Shown here in pieces: positions 11,396 through 23,066 of a stretch of 64,000 bases of DNA; positions within the stretch are counted from its first letter, which is position 1; every line of letters begins with the position of its first letter. Below the pieces are notes generated by a model that was not told where the DNA came from, ran no database searches, and saw only the letters and a program-made list of their open reading frames with translations. The position numbers and the translations under genes were made by a program. The stretch comes from Amanita rubescens (taxonomy: Eukaryota; Basidiomycota; Agaricomycetes; Agaricales; Amanitaceae): NCBI GenBank assembly GCA_015039365.1, contig WION01000047.1, forward strand, positions 124,001-188,000, read 5' to 3'.

Positions 11396-12466
11396 CAGTC
11401 GACTCCCTCTTAACCCATAGCCCTCATAACCCATACTCCCTCAAACCCCATGGAAATTTGGAATTCCCGAGTTGGTTAGCAGGAGTTATGGGTTAACTCC
11501 CTCATACCCAATAACCCATAGTGTTTCAGGTTCAAAACCCATAGATTCGGGTAGCTCCGCTCCGGGGATATGACCAAAATAGGCATGGGATGGCCACCAG
11601 CCGTGATCCGAGCCAGAGAAATTGGGGAGGGACGTACATTTCTGCCTCCGGAATATCCATATATAGACACTTTTACCATGAATACATGTCCTAACCACAT
11701 TATCGCGCCATATATTGTGCTACTATTGATAACTACGACGCCTTGAATGCAGCCCATCCAAAATCTGAGGCTATGAGGCTGGCTAATGCAGCACGGGATG
11801 AAGCACGACGATTGCGGCTGGCACTGGCATTCTCCCTGACCTCACTGAGTCCTCATCATCTAAACCCTCGGCATCTGATCCCGTGTCACTGTCCCTAATC
11901 AACACAACATCCCTCAGTATCCTATCTAATCCCTTGTCAACAATGATGACTCAAATCCTGCAGAGAAATTGGTTTAGATGAATTGGACTTGGAGAAGACC
12001 GGCGCACTTCAGTCCTTTACCATCACAGAAACAACTGATGAAGATCTTTAAGGCCATGATGGATGCAAAGAAGGTTCGTGAGGTGGCGGCTACTGCTGGG
12101 ACCAGGGATCACGATGTTGATGACAATGCAGTTGTTGATGCTGGTCCCAGCCGCAAGGAAACCTGCAGGCTTTGCTTACACTCAAAAAGTGTTCAGGGCC
12201 TTGATGATTCTTTTGCGCGCAAGCCGGAGGGAATGCTGACCACCAAATGTGCTTCATCGAGGACTCCCAGAACCTCAATTAACTCTCGTGACGGATTATT
12301 TCCCTCGGATTAACTAGTACACACATTAGAAGCCATTACAATAGTCTAGTAATAGAAACTAATAAATTTTTGGCACTTTATGGTGTCGCTCTAGTACCCC
12401 ATACTCCCTAATAACCCATACTTTCAGGCTCAAACCGAGCGGTATGGGTTAAGAGGGAGTCGACTG
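11396..12466. mobile_element. Non-autonomous Tc1/mariner-like DNA transposon
   Basis: The ends are perfect 24-bp terminal inverted repeats starting CAGTCGACTCCCTC and continuing to AACCCATA. They are flanked by a TA on each side (11394-11395 and 12467-12468), the target duplication of Tc1/mariner elements, whose TIRs also often begin CAGT. Sub-terminal copies of AACCCATA/CCCATACTCC follow inside both ends. The 1,071-bp interior has a 111-codon frame at 11978-12313 with no DDE/D transposase motifs, so it must have been moved in trans. Confidence 0.82.
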
Positions 12467-12468
12467 TA

Positions 12469-13426
12469 GTGTATTGTGATTAAGGTGTCAAAAACGGGCA
12501 GCACGGTCTTCAGGATCGTGCAGTTAAAATAGTCAAGTCTAGACCCTTACGATTACTCACTAAGGCCGAACTGCTTAGCCCAGGGTTCCAACGATGACAT
12601 GGGGATAGGAATGCTCCCACTTCATACATGACTCGTTCATATTGATATGAGGGTGGAGCCACCGTGTCACCGTATGCAGCCATAGCTGATTCCGAGTGTT
12701 TTATAAGTATTACTGACGGGTTCTTTTACTATGACTTGTTGTAGGTTTTTTCCCTGCTCTTTGTAGAATACGTTGCGAATACACTCTGCCATTTGTGGCA
12801 TTTCAAGAAAAAAGAGATTGATATGAACGCGCGCGCAGCGCGCTTGGGACCGGATTCCTCAACGGGTACCTGATTCCTGTACATTCCATACGTCTGGCAG
12901 AGTGTATGTTTGTTTTGAGTTACGTACTTCCACACCTCGGAGTTAACCGAATTGACATAACTGATTGCAATGTGTAGTTTCTGGAGTCATGTCTTGTGCC
13001 TTTGAAATTGAATTGAAATCGCGTAACGGTCCCCGAGCCGGAGTCGCACGACAAGTTCGAATTATGCTGCGTGAAAGTTGAAGATCACATTTGCTCGGTA
13101 TAATCTTCACTATTGCTTCGAGCACTGCACTAGCAGCGGTGATGCGACCATGGCACATGCAATGCACGTTCCTGTTTCACCTCGCACGTGAAGTTGGTCT
13201 GCGGAGATTTCCGATTCGGAAACACCCGGTGGAAAGAGCTCAACCTCATATGTCTAGTGTGCCGGACGCGTGGCATGTCATTGTGCTCCATTAGTCTTTC
13301 ACAATTCTTGAAACTCGGGGATCTGCATCCGTCCCCCATCATGAATTCACTAGTCAGTTTCGTCCCTGTGGCTGCCCCTCAAGATAAATTCGCGCTGAAC
13401 AACTCTACCTCAGTAGTTCCGTAATC
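12469..13426. other. Intergenic; left arm of an inverted duplication begins here
   Basis: No gene recognised in 12469-13100. From roughly 13160 the sequence matches, inverted, 16400-16720 (for example GTTCCTGTTTCA and TTTCCGA near 13170-13220 against 16675-16710), so this is the upstream region shared by the DUF6534 gene pair. Confidence 0.5.
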
Positions 13427-14741
13427 ATGGACGCATGGGCACATCCTAAGTGCGTTGCTGCACTGTTTCTTACTTCCTTTTTTTCGGGTTGACCAGTGTT
13501 AACAGCCTAATTCGCACACCAGAACTGGCTCTTGCCTTGGTCAGTACGCTGCCCTTTAAATTTTACGGCCTTATGAACGCAACTTTACTACAGGTAATTG
13601 GCAATGTGATCAGTTTTTGTCTTTTTGGTGCATTAACTGTGCAACTCTGTACGTCTCCTCCGACATACACGGGATGAATAACGGTTGACAGTTTTGCACA
13701 GATATGTATTACATCACCTTCATTAATGACTCGAAGAAATTGAAAGCGACCATATATGCCATCTACTTCATAGAGATGGTCTACACGGCTATGCTTGCAT
13801 ACGACCTAGTAGATCTGGTGCTCAATCCCAATTATAATGCTTGCTTTGCAACTTTAATAGTACCGATATGCGGAGGGCTGCGTGCGCCACCATCTACTTC
13901 GAACCCTACTATGCAACTGACACATCTGAAGAGGCACTACTGACGCAAGCTGTGTATGCGCATCGCATACGGATTATTGGCCAAATAAAATTCATACCAG
14001 TATGCTTAGTTGTGGTACGCAAAACCAAAAAGGACATCTTTCCAATGACTTATCCGCCATGTAGCTGATCGCAGTAGAACTTATTGTCTCTGCAGTGTTC
14101 ATGTCGATTGGCATATCATTTTACCTTGTTGCATTGGCACGTCGTTCAGATATAAACAATATTTGTTGTCTAACGTTCCACTCGTAGCTATGGGCTGTAT
14201 GCTGCCTCTGCGCCGACCTAACGATCGCAATTTTCATGGTATGGACTGTAAGTCTGCAGAATAATGATGCTCGATGTAGATCTCACAATTGAATTCAGCT
14301 CACCAAGGATAAGATATACTCCCGAGAGTTACGGCGAAGAATAACACGCTTGTTGTATCTGTTCGTGGGCTGCGGCTTCCTCACTGGTATGGTTCCCGTA
14401 GCATTCTTTGAGGACAAATTCCAACAGCACGAATAGTTGCAGTGAACATTGTTCTCGTGGTCGCGTCGAGACTGAGTTCCGCTTCCCTCACTCTTTCCTG
14501 CGGGATCGTCTTATCAAAAATCTATGCGAATTCGATGATGGTTATCGTCAACAGCCGTCCTCCTCCAGAAGCACCATCTCGTGGTGAAATAGCTACCTTG
14601 CAAATCGATACCCTCCGCTTCAACGGATCCCTTTCGGTAGGGCCGACGGCGACGACGACTACTACAAAGAGCAATGAAGAACGGCAAGAACAACAGCTTA
14701 AAACAGACGTAAGAGGTGAAGCACCTGGAGAGCGTGCTTGA
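13427..14741 (+). CDS. DUF6534-family seven-TM membrane protein, copy A
   Basis: Multi-exon gene for a polytopic membrane protein of the large basidiomycete DUF6534 family (function unknown). ATG 13427 (MDAWAHPKCVAALF) is one possible start; another lies at 13341 in upstream sequence conserved with copy B. Characteristic pieces are GNVISFCLFGALTVQL, spliced through GTACGT...CACAG to MYYITFINDSKKLKA, then YFIEMVYTAMLAYDLVDLVL, VPICGGL, and the last TM with LSKIYANSMMVIVNSR. The last is the hallmark C-terminal box of the family. A Thr-rich and charged tail ends at 14739-14741. The copy faces copy B tail to tail. I did not verify every splice site, so a defect is possible. Confidence 0.72.
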
Positions 14742-15001
14742 GGCTAGGGTTTGTGCATAATAGCATCTATCCTATAGGCTTGCCACTAAGGCCGTATTGA
14801 GAAAGTCATACATCGCATACTTAATTAAGGTTGTTAAGGTTACAAGCAAGGTCGCGGCCGGCGCAAGCCGACGCTTATCTACATTTCTTTTTGTGCACGA
14901 AAAGTAATGTGTACCATAGATAGTATAAAAATATTTCCTACATAATAAAATAAGGGAGGCCAAGTTCTGCGATGCATAACTCTTCCCAGAAAATCCAAGT
15001 C
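14742..15001. other. Spacer between the tail-to-tail DUF6534 genes
   Basis: A 260-bp spacer holding copy 3 of the GC-rich repeat and little else. It is the loop of the larger inverted duplication. Confidence 0.6.
14848..14881 (-). repeat. Short dispersed GC-rich repeat, copy 3
   Basis: On the minus strand it reads TAGATAAGCGTCGGC, then TTGCGCCGGC, then CGCGACCTT. It is nearly identical to the copy at 1776-1809 (two substitutions in the core) and lies at the centre of the inverted DUF6534 duplication. Confidence 0.65.
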
Positions 15002-16341
15002 TTAAGTCAGCTCTTCACGTGCTTCAGCAGTAACAGGCGTGTCTTTCGCATCCTGTTCTTGCCGTTCCTGATCGGTCGTCGCCGTCGTGGTCGTCGCCGT
15101 TGGTCCAACTACAAGAGATCCAAAACGCAGGGATTCGGAACCTATATGTGAGGTAGTCACTTGATTGGAAGTTAATTCTTCTTTTGGCGCAGCCCGGCTG
15201 TTGACGAGAACCATCATCGAATTTGCATAGATCTTTGATAAGACAATTCCGCAGGAAAGAGTGAGGTAATTGGAATACAATGACCCAGCCACCGTAACAA
15301 TATTTACCGCAACTATTCGTGCTGTTTGAAATTGTCCTCAGAGGAGAATGCTACTGGATCCATACCAGTGAGGATGCCGCAGCCGACGATCAGGTATAAC
15401 AAGCGTGCTGCCCTCCGCTGTAACTCTTGAGAGTATATTTTATTCTTCTTGAGCTGCAATTAATTGTGATATTTAGATTGAGCATCACTAATCTATATAC
15501 TTACAGTCATTGCCATGATTGTTGCGGTCGTCAAGTCGGCGCAGAGGCAACAAGCAGCCCATATCTACGGACCAGAATGTTAGACAGCAAGTGTTGTCAG
15601 ATATTTAAACAACATGCCAATGCGACAAGGAAGAATGAAAATTGGTGCGATATTAATACTGCGGTAACAACAATTTCTATTGCAATCAGCTATGCGGCAG
15701 ATAAGTCACTGGCAAGATGCCCCTTTTTGTTTTACTTACCGCAACTGAGAACAGTGGTATGGATTTCATTCGCGTAATGGTCCGTATGCAATATGCATAC
15801 ACTGCTTGTGTCAGTAACGCCACTTCAGACATGTGAGTCGCGTAATGGAATTCAAAGTGGAAGCAGCGCACCCAGCCCTCCGCATACAGGAATCACCACA
15901 TATACAAAGCCACCCTCGTAACTAGGATTGATTGTCAGGAATGTCAAGTGGTACGCGAGAACTGCGGTGTAGGCCGTCTCTGTTAAGTAGGTGGAGTATA
16001 TGATCGCTTTCAGTGTCTTAGGATCATTAGCAAACGTGATGTGGTACATATCTGTGCAGAAATGTTATTAACCGTTATTTAATCCGGATATAGAGACGGA
16101 CACAGCTGCACAGTTAAAGCACCAAATAGGCAAAAACTGATCGCGTTGCCAATCACCTGTAACAATGTTGCGTGATTCACGGGTCATAAACGTTAACATG
16201 CGGTGCACTGACTAAAGCAAGGTCTAGTGCTCGTGTGCGGTCTAAGCTATTAACAACGGTCAACCCCTCAAAAAAAAAAAAAGGCTGAACCAGCGTGGCA
16301 GCGTACCTAGGGTGTGTCCACGCGTACGACAATGGGTTCAT
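15002..16341 (-). CDS. DUF6534-family seven-TM membrane protein, copy B
   Basis: Inverted paralogue of copy A. The minus strand carries MYHITFANDPKTLKA, YLTETAYTAVLAYHL, VIPVCGGL, and the C-terminal LSKIYANSMMVLVNSR box, followed by a Thr-rich, charged tail ending EELT-stop at 15002-15004. A start at 16341 (MNPLSYAWTHPRYAATL) aligns with the start chosen in copy A. Divergence from copy A is large enough at the protein level that the duplication is not recent. It is probably a plasma- or endomembrane protein; substrate or ligand unknown. Confidence 0.7.
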
Positions 16342-17817
16342 TACAGTAATGCTGACAGAAAGTGGTGAGTCTGAGCGAATATATCTAGGATGGCAGCCGC
16401 ACAGGGACGAAACTGAACAGTGAATTCATGATGGAGGGCGGACGGTGATCTAGTTTCAAGTGGAATTGAACTTAGACTAATCGAGCGCAATAGCTATGCT
16501 ACGGATTTTGGACACTAGACATTTGAGGGATGTCGATGTCGAACTCATGGGGCAGCTTGCGATCTCATTGAGCGACGTGGGAATTCTTTTTGTTACTAAT
16601 ACTGCGGAAAGTTATTGAGTGACATCGCGGGGGCGAGCGCCCTAGTAGCCGAGGCAACTCGCAATACAAATGCTGTTTCCGAGTCGGAAATCTCACTTTG
16701 AAACAGGAACAGGCCAGTAGTTAGTCGCATCATCGCCCAGAGATTCTTTATGGGTTAAGGGACAGCCCTGTTCTGTCGGTGACGGGCTAACGGGTGTTAC
16801 CGACGCCGCAGTGGAGAAAATCTGCATAATGATGCAGGGAGGGGAAGGTGTTAGAAGAGACATCATGCTCGTCGAGAAGGACAGTGCAGAAAGGCTGATC
16901 AGTGAATGAAGGAATTGGATCGCGGAATAGACGCATCTGGTGAGGAGGCACTACTAGTAGCAGCCAGCATCGATAAAGCGATGGTGTCGAAACAACTAAG
17001 GCAGCCATCGTTACTATTACTATTAGTATCAGTGGGATCAAAATATCTTTTTCACGTCATCATTGGTCGAATGATGGTGTGAGCTCAGCGCAAGTATCGA
17101 CATGACAAGATCTTAACCTCGTTTGTGTACATTCTGGCATGACATTGAACCTGTCGGGAAAAAAAGACGACGACAAGGCACTTGTTTCGCTTTAATACCA
17201 TTCAGACAACACATGATAGGGGTGTCTTCTGTGCAGCCGTCATTTGAGGTAGCCCTGTGCGCGCCCGTTTCCTACTAGAGCTATTAGGAACACCGTATTT
17301 GGAACCCGTGGAATCAAGAAATGAGATCAGCAGCCCACAGATCAAGGTTGGCAAAGCATCCAGAACGTCGATGTTGTCTTAGATAAATAGTAAGCGAATG
17401 ACTGGACAACGAACGGAAAAGAAGGAACCTGATTGTTGTCCAATGGAATTTAGATTAGTTGATCATCGATCATCAAAGATCAGGTACTGAGTGGCACCTA
17501 TGGGTAAAGACGACTTTCAATGTGTCAAAGAACAAAAATCTCGTTGCAGCCTATTGGAATGGCAAGTTGCGGACGAGGACGATACCAAAGAGGATGCAAA
17601 AAAAAAGAGAGAAATAACAGCACAGAGTTATGGAAAGACCATTTTTTCTACTTTGTCGCAACAACCCAAATCTTTGAACGTAGACGAATGGATTGCACTG
17701 TCCAGCCATTATGCGTTTCTATCGTTTGCTGTACCGTAAATGAAATAAATAAACAAATCAGACTGGCGAACGCAACAGTTACCACATCCTTTAACTTCCT
17801 TCGAAGGACGAACATGG
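16342..17817. other. Intergenic; right arm of inverted duplication, then unassigned
   Basis: 16400-16720 mirrors 13160-13370. A frame at 16787-17041 (minus) has a hydrophobic N-terminus but no other support. Two overlapping plus-strand frames at 17491-17828 are Lys-rich without a recognisable domain, and I do not call them genes. Confidence 0.4.
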
Positions 17818-20800
17818 TCATCGTTTAGCTTTGCCCTTCGCCGTACCGCTGCCTGCATTCCCCGCATTCGCCGACTTTTTCTTCTTGGCTGTCTGAATAA
17901 GCTTATCGCCGCTAATGCCATCCGCATCCTTCTCTTTTTTCTCATCCTCAGACACGTCTTCCCCATTATCATCGTTCTGCCATATTATGAGCAATAATCT
18001 TGAACAATTCTACACCGGACAAACCTCGTACGCTTCTTCCAGATCAGGTGCGGCAGCTCCAGCAAGCTTCTTGGGTGCTTTCCCCAGGTCCTGAGCCTTG
18101 TGAAAGGCGATTGGATGCTCAGTCGAATTGTATCTATACACCATCAGATGCATGAGCATCGCATCATAACATTCTGCGAGACAATATGCTCACTTCCTCG
18201 TAAATGCTGTCTTGGTTGCGGGGGCAATCTTCTTGAGCACAATGTCATCCTTACGATCGCCGACACCCAACTCAACAATTGTGTCCCAGTCTTCCTTGGA
18301 CAGGTAGTATTCGTCCATTCGCTCGATAACGTCTTGAACGGCACTCTATTGATATCGACGGTAGTCAGTGAAAAAAAAAAACCCAAGTGTAGTCCGCGGA
18401 AACTCACAGATCCTTCTTCCACCAGTGGTTGTACTATATGCGGATAAAGCTCAGGAATGTATGATTGTCGGATCTCCAGCTTGTCTCCCGACACTTTGAG
18501 TCGCATGCGCACTTGGACGTCACCAAGTTGTCGCATCAGCTTGTTCCGCTTCGAATTTTGTCCGAGCCATCTTTGTACGAACTAATTAGCAAAGAACATT
18601 CGTTGGACGAACAACATATACGCACTGAGGGAACGTTAATGGGTTGGCCCCTCCATAGTGAACCCCGGTTCCGTACATACATGATGCCGGTTTAACGGTA
18701 GATAGAACGGCATGTAAGGGCATCAAGCTCCAATGCTGTTCCGGTCTATCAAGCATACTAAGCGCTGAACCGAGCATAAAACCCTTGGAACGTACCCATG
18801 GATTAGCGAATCGACCAGATCACCGTCAGAGATCGAGGAGGCAGCGCGGTCCATCAACTCTAGTTGCTTCAAAATCTTTTCTGGTCCATCCAAGTTTCGA
18901 ACCTGCGCTGGCTGGCTCCGAATGTAGTTTTCCTGTTCGAGCATGGGTGACACAGTACTCAAGTACGGCGCGAGGCGTACCTGGATGAACAACGGTACAA
19001 AGGAATGATCTTGGAAATACAGGTCCATCTTGTCTCCGAGAGATTCCCGAGCTGTTGCTGAGAACAAGTATGGTCCAAGGATCTTCGTTGTAATGTCGAA
19101 AGGGTTCATTACGGTGTACTTCTCGTTCATTTTAGACCTGCAAGCGTCGAGTCGCATCGCACGCCCAGAGTAGAATGTATTCAAAACTCACAGTGCCTTG
19201 CTCTCGTCGAAGTCCATGGCGTCGCTGGATAGCTTCCAGGTTGAAAGCATATTCAAGACTTGCCGTATATCTGACTGAGCGCCGGTGATTAGTTGGTCGA
19301 CAACATTTGCGGGAATCTTCATTTTTTCCCTAAACAAGTCTATCAATACGACTCCATATCTGCAGAAAGTCATTCATTACTTAAACGCTATTGACAGAAT
19401 TCGCGATCGAATTGCGTTCGCAGCAGGCCTATCAAACGTATGATTAGACAATCATTACACAGTCCTGCCCAAAACGCACTTTGAGAATGATAAGTTGAAT
19501 GTTGTCGATAACAATGGTCTCAGCTTGGTCGATTGCTTGTCATTGGCAATACAGATAATTGGAACCTGATGCAACGGTGAGTATAAAATGAACCAATGGA
19601 TATCACAGTCACGACCTTTGACTTCTTGATAAGGGCATTTAAAGCACCAACGCCTCCACGATCACCCGCGGACATCCCATCAACTTCATCCATGATAATG
19701 CACGACTTGTCAGTGATGGTTACCCCTAGTGCATTCGTGGCCTACATTAACTTGTCAAGGCATGGTGCGACGGTCAAACACAGAAAATTACCTTCTCGCC
19801 CCGAAGGAACCCATCGAGCGATGTATTGTTGATATTCATTCCATTCTGCAATACAGTCACCCCCGTCCAAAATCGCGACCGCGCAAAAAAGTACGAACCT
19901 CGACAAGTTTTTTGCTCCTAGCATCACTAGCGTTCAGTTCGATAGGCGTAAAACCTTCGAGCTTGGCACAGAGATGGGCGCTAGTCGTCTTTCCAACGCC
20001 AGGCGGCCCTGTGATAAGCACGGCGCGGAACATATTCGCTCCGTTCTTACCAGGTTTCTTAAAGCCGCACTTGAGGCTCTGAGGCCTGTCTACAGGTTGA
20101 GAAACATGCAAGAAGACCGAGATGATAAAATGACCAATCGTGCAACCACTGTTGGAGTTTCTCGATTTGAGACTTGTTTCCGCACACTTCTTTCAGTGAT
20201 TGAGGAGCATATCGGGTTGTCCAAAGCTGAGAGGAAAGCGTATTGGACTTTGCACTATGCAATTCGTCACCATGTTGCTCTGGTTCACCATCCGAATAGG
20301 GCTTACCCAGCGGTGCTCGAACCTTCTTGTTTATCCTCTTTCTTTGCCTGAGTCTTTTCTCTTTTCTCCATATCTTTCGCGGCTTGGCGTATAGCCTCTT
20401 CCTCCTTCTCTATCTTCTTCCTCGTCTTCTCGTCTAATTTACCAGTTTTTCTGGTGGCTATGAGGTTTAAAAATTCGTCTTCACTGAGTGTCTTGAGACC
20501 ATGTTTCTTGATAGCAGCAAGTTTTGCGGGCCCAGCATTGTCACCCAATACGACAAAACTTGTCTTACTTGATGGCTGAAGCGTTACACGTCTAATCTAA
20601 CGCATTAGTGTTGAATAAGTCAAGGAAACAATAGACTCACGCGCCATAGCGCTTGGCGATATCAACGGCTTCATCTCGGGAGAAGCTACTCAACTCCCCG
20701 GTGAAAACAAACGCCAATCCGGCTAAACAATTTGGTTCTCCTTCTGGAACGGCTTTCGATCCGTGAGCAGGTGGGGGCATCATTTTGGCGGCCTTCATCG

Positions 20801-21418
20801 CAGCCCAGCTATGTCGAGATTTAAAACCTTTTAAGTACTAACAATGGTACTGAGGCGCACCTTGCTGCAGGCTTTGGAGGATTAGTCTTCCCGCTTCCCG
20901 TCTCCTTCGAGTCACCTTTCTTCGTCGATATTGAAGGAACTGTACTGCATATGTGTTCGTAATTTACACAACGCCGTTCAAGATATCTTGTACGTACCGT
21001 GATTTCATTATGGGTTTTGCAGAACTGCTGTTCGCTCCCTTCGTCTCCTCCAGAACATCATCGTCACTGTCATCTGTAAACCGCGCAATTGAGTACTCCC
21101 TCGAAGTATGTGGTATATTACATACGCACCTACAATGAAAGTCTTCTGTCGACGCACGGGGCCTGGATTGTCTTCGTCATCACCTGCAAATCAAAGGATT
21201 CGACGTGATTTACTAATGTAGTCTCGCACTGTACGTACTTAGTACAATAGGCCTTTTCGTGCCTCGAGCAGCGCTCTGCCGCGTGTATTATTAGTCATTC
21301 AGCAAAGCCTTAGTAATCTCCCGCTCACCGAGCCAGACGTCGCACCGGTCTTTGCTGTAGATGCGCCCGAGAAGAAAAATTTACCAGCAGGCTTGGCTGG
21401 TTTCGCGGCAGGCGCCAT
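17818..21418 (-). CDS. RFC1: Replication factor C large subunit
   Basis: Largest subunit of the clamp loader that puts PCNA on primed DNA in the nucleus. The chosen start at 21418 gives MAPAAKPAKPAGKFFFSGA, with the PCNA-interaction-like KFF near the N-terminus as in other RFC1; an ATG at 21511 would add 31 residues. In order: BRCT domain (AGLAFVFTGELSSFSRDEA, then SFVVLGDNAGPAKLAAIKKH), a charged linker, LWTTRYAPQSLKEVCGNK, Walker A ITGPPGVGKTTSAHLCAKLEG, IELNASDARSKK, Walker B IIMDEVDGMSAGDRGG, sensor region ICIANDKQSTKLRPL, an RFC box containing AKSDIRQ-like AQSDIRQVLNML, the C-terminal RFC1 domain, and a Lys-rich nuclear-localisation tail ending KGKAKR-stop. Many short introns are present. 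All motifs are intact. Confidence 0.93.
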
Positions 21419-21656
21419 CGCTGTTGCTCGTGGTCTGACCGTTTGTGACGCGCGTGACACGACGCGTCTAGCCACACACAACCAAATATAGGCGGGTAGC
21501 GCGGGAAACATGACTCAAGCCTGACTAAACGCGGTCAACTATTCTAGTGCGTTCTACGATGTTCAAGCAAGTCCAACGACATTCTTAGAACATGAGCGCC
21601 AGCTTTATAATGCCTCCATCCGACGCAAAAATGACATTTCTTATCGTCACTCAGCC

Positions 21657-23066
21657 ATGTCATTCTACAGCCCTTACGTCCAATACGGCGGTTATCAAGA
21701 TCTGGAATCGCTGAGGCGCCAGCGCGAGGCTTTAGCTGCGCAACGCGCTCGCCGCGCACAGTATCTACCTCTGGAAGATCCCGATAGCGGAGAGGAATAT
21801 TCGTTCGGGCCATTCGGACCGCGCGAGAGGGTGTACGTCGACGCGAGAAGAAGGCAAGAAGCACTTGATGAGAGGAGGCGCAGGGAAGAGGAAGCACAGA
21901 GGTATCGACAACAATTAGAGCAGCTGAGGCAACAGGAAGTGGCACGCCTTCGTCAGGCTGCAGAGCTCGAACGCAGCCGTCGTGAGCAAGCGCGCTCCCA
22001 ACGGTTCTTTGGTAGACGTCCAACTCCCGCTGATGATGTAAGTATTGAACTTCCCTCACTCGTACACATGCTAATAGAGAGTCCATAGCATACCCCTTTG
22101 CATACGCAATCATCACAAGAATTCAATCGAACGCCCCATTCTACACCACATGCTTCATCAAACGAGTCTTCGCAGAACGTCACTCCTCAACAGACGCCCA
22201 AAGCAAGCGCCCCGGGCACAGCGGTTCCTCCTCCGACAGAATACACTGAAGTTCATCATGATGCAGCGCAACGTATCCAGCAGCTGTACCGCCAGCAGCG
22301 ATCTTTGCGCTCCGCCAACCACATCGCCTCACAATTTGAGGAGGCCCGCAATAGCTTCACACTGCCGGAAGCTATCGATTTCATAAATCCAACTGCGTCC
22401 ACTACTTCCACTGCAGATGAAAATATTATCACTGTGGATACCACTTTACCCACATCGGAAGCGAGCGATAGCACTTTTACCAATCTAGACGCGGATCGCG
22501 ACATTGGGATGAAGGTCTCCGGCGAACATGGACCTGAAGACGCCGCATCACCCCAGGTCGAGACAACCTCTGACGACCCAACAACGGAATATGAATTGCT
22601 AGACAGCCTATCACAATCGCCTGCGCTGAGCGCAGGTGATCCGATTGATACCAATGCCCAAGACGAGGACCTATGGACAATCATCGTTCCTGAGCAATTA
22701 GAAACGCCACTACATTCCGTAATCGACAGCCAACGCGAGGTGGCTACGGACGACAATGAACCGCTAGGTGCCGTGCCTGAAACTCAGACTCCACAGGCAG
22801 CTCTAGAAGACCAGACCGAGGTGTCGGCTGATGACCACAGTACAGATGACAGCCACACCGCTCGATTGGCTTACACAAAGCACAACTATCCACTTCACGC
22901 GTACATGGAGAAGCTGAACGTGTTCCTGATGAAGCTAGATGTTATAGAGAGCCACGGGTCACAACATGTGCGTGAGAGGCGGAAAGAGGTTGCAAGGAGT
23001 ATCGAGAAGGAGGCTGAGAGGATCGAGGCACTCGTAAGAGACATTTGGAGAAGGCATTCCCAGTAA
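21657..23066 (+). CDS. BAG-domain co-chaperone-like protein, two exons
   Basis: Exon 1 (21657-22037) encodes 127 residues rich in Arg/Gln/Glu that form a long helix, starting MSFYSPYVQYGGYQ. A GTAAGT...CATAG intron (22038-22088) joins in frame to exon 2 (22089-23066); total 452 residues. Exon 2 has an IQ-like helix (AAQRIQQLYRQQRSLRSA), an acidic, Ser/Thr-rich middle, and a C-terminal helical bundle (YMEKLNVFLMKLDVIES ... RRKEVARSIEKEAERIEAL) that fits a BAG domain, which binds the Hsp70 ATPase domain as a nucleotide exchange factor. The BAG assignment is from pattern and position; paralogues of unknown role exist in fungi. Confidence 0.78.

Noticed and set aside
11978..12313. Transposase in the TIR element
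   Set aside because: The 111-codon frame shows no DDE/D motif, helix-turn-helix or similarity I can name.
16787..17041. Secreted small protein on the minus strand
   Set aside because: Only a hydrophobic start supports it; there is no cleavage-site context, conserved Cys pattern or splicing evidence.
17491..17828. Lys-rich protein gene downstream of RFC1
   Set aside because: Two overlapping frames with low-complexity content run up to the RFC1 3' end; no start context or domain.
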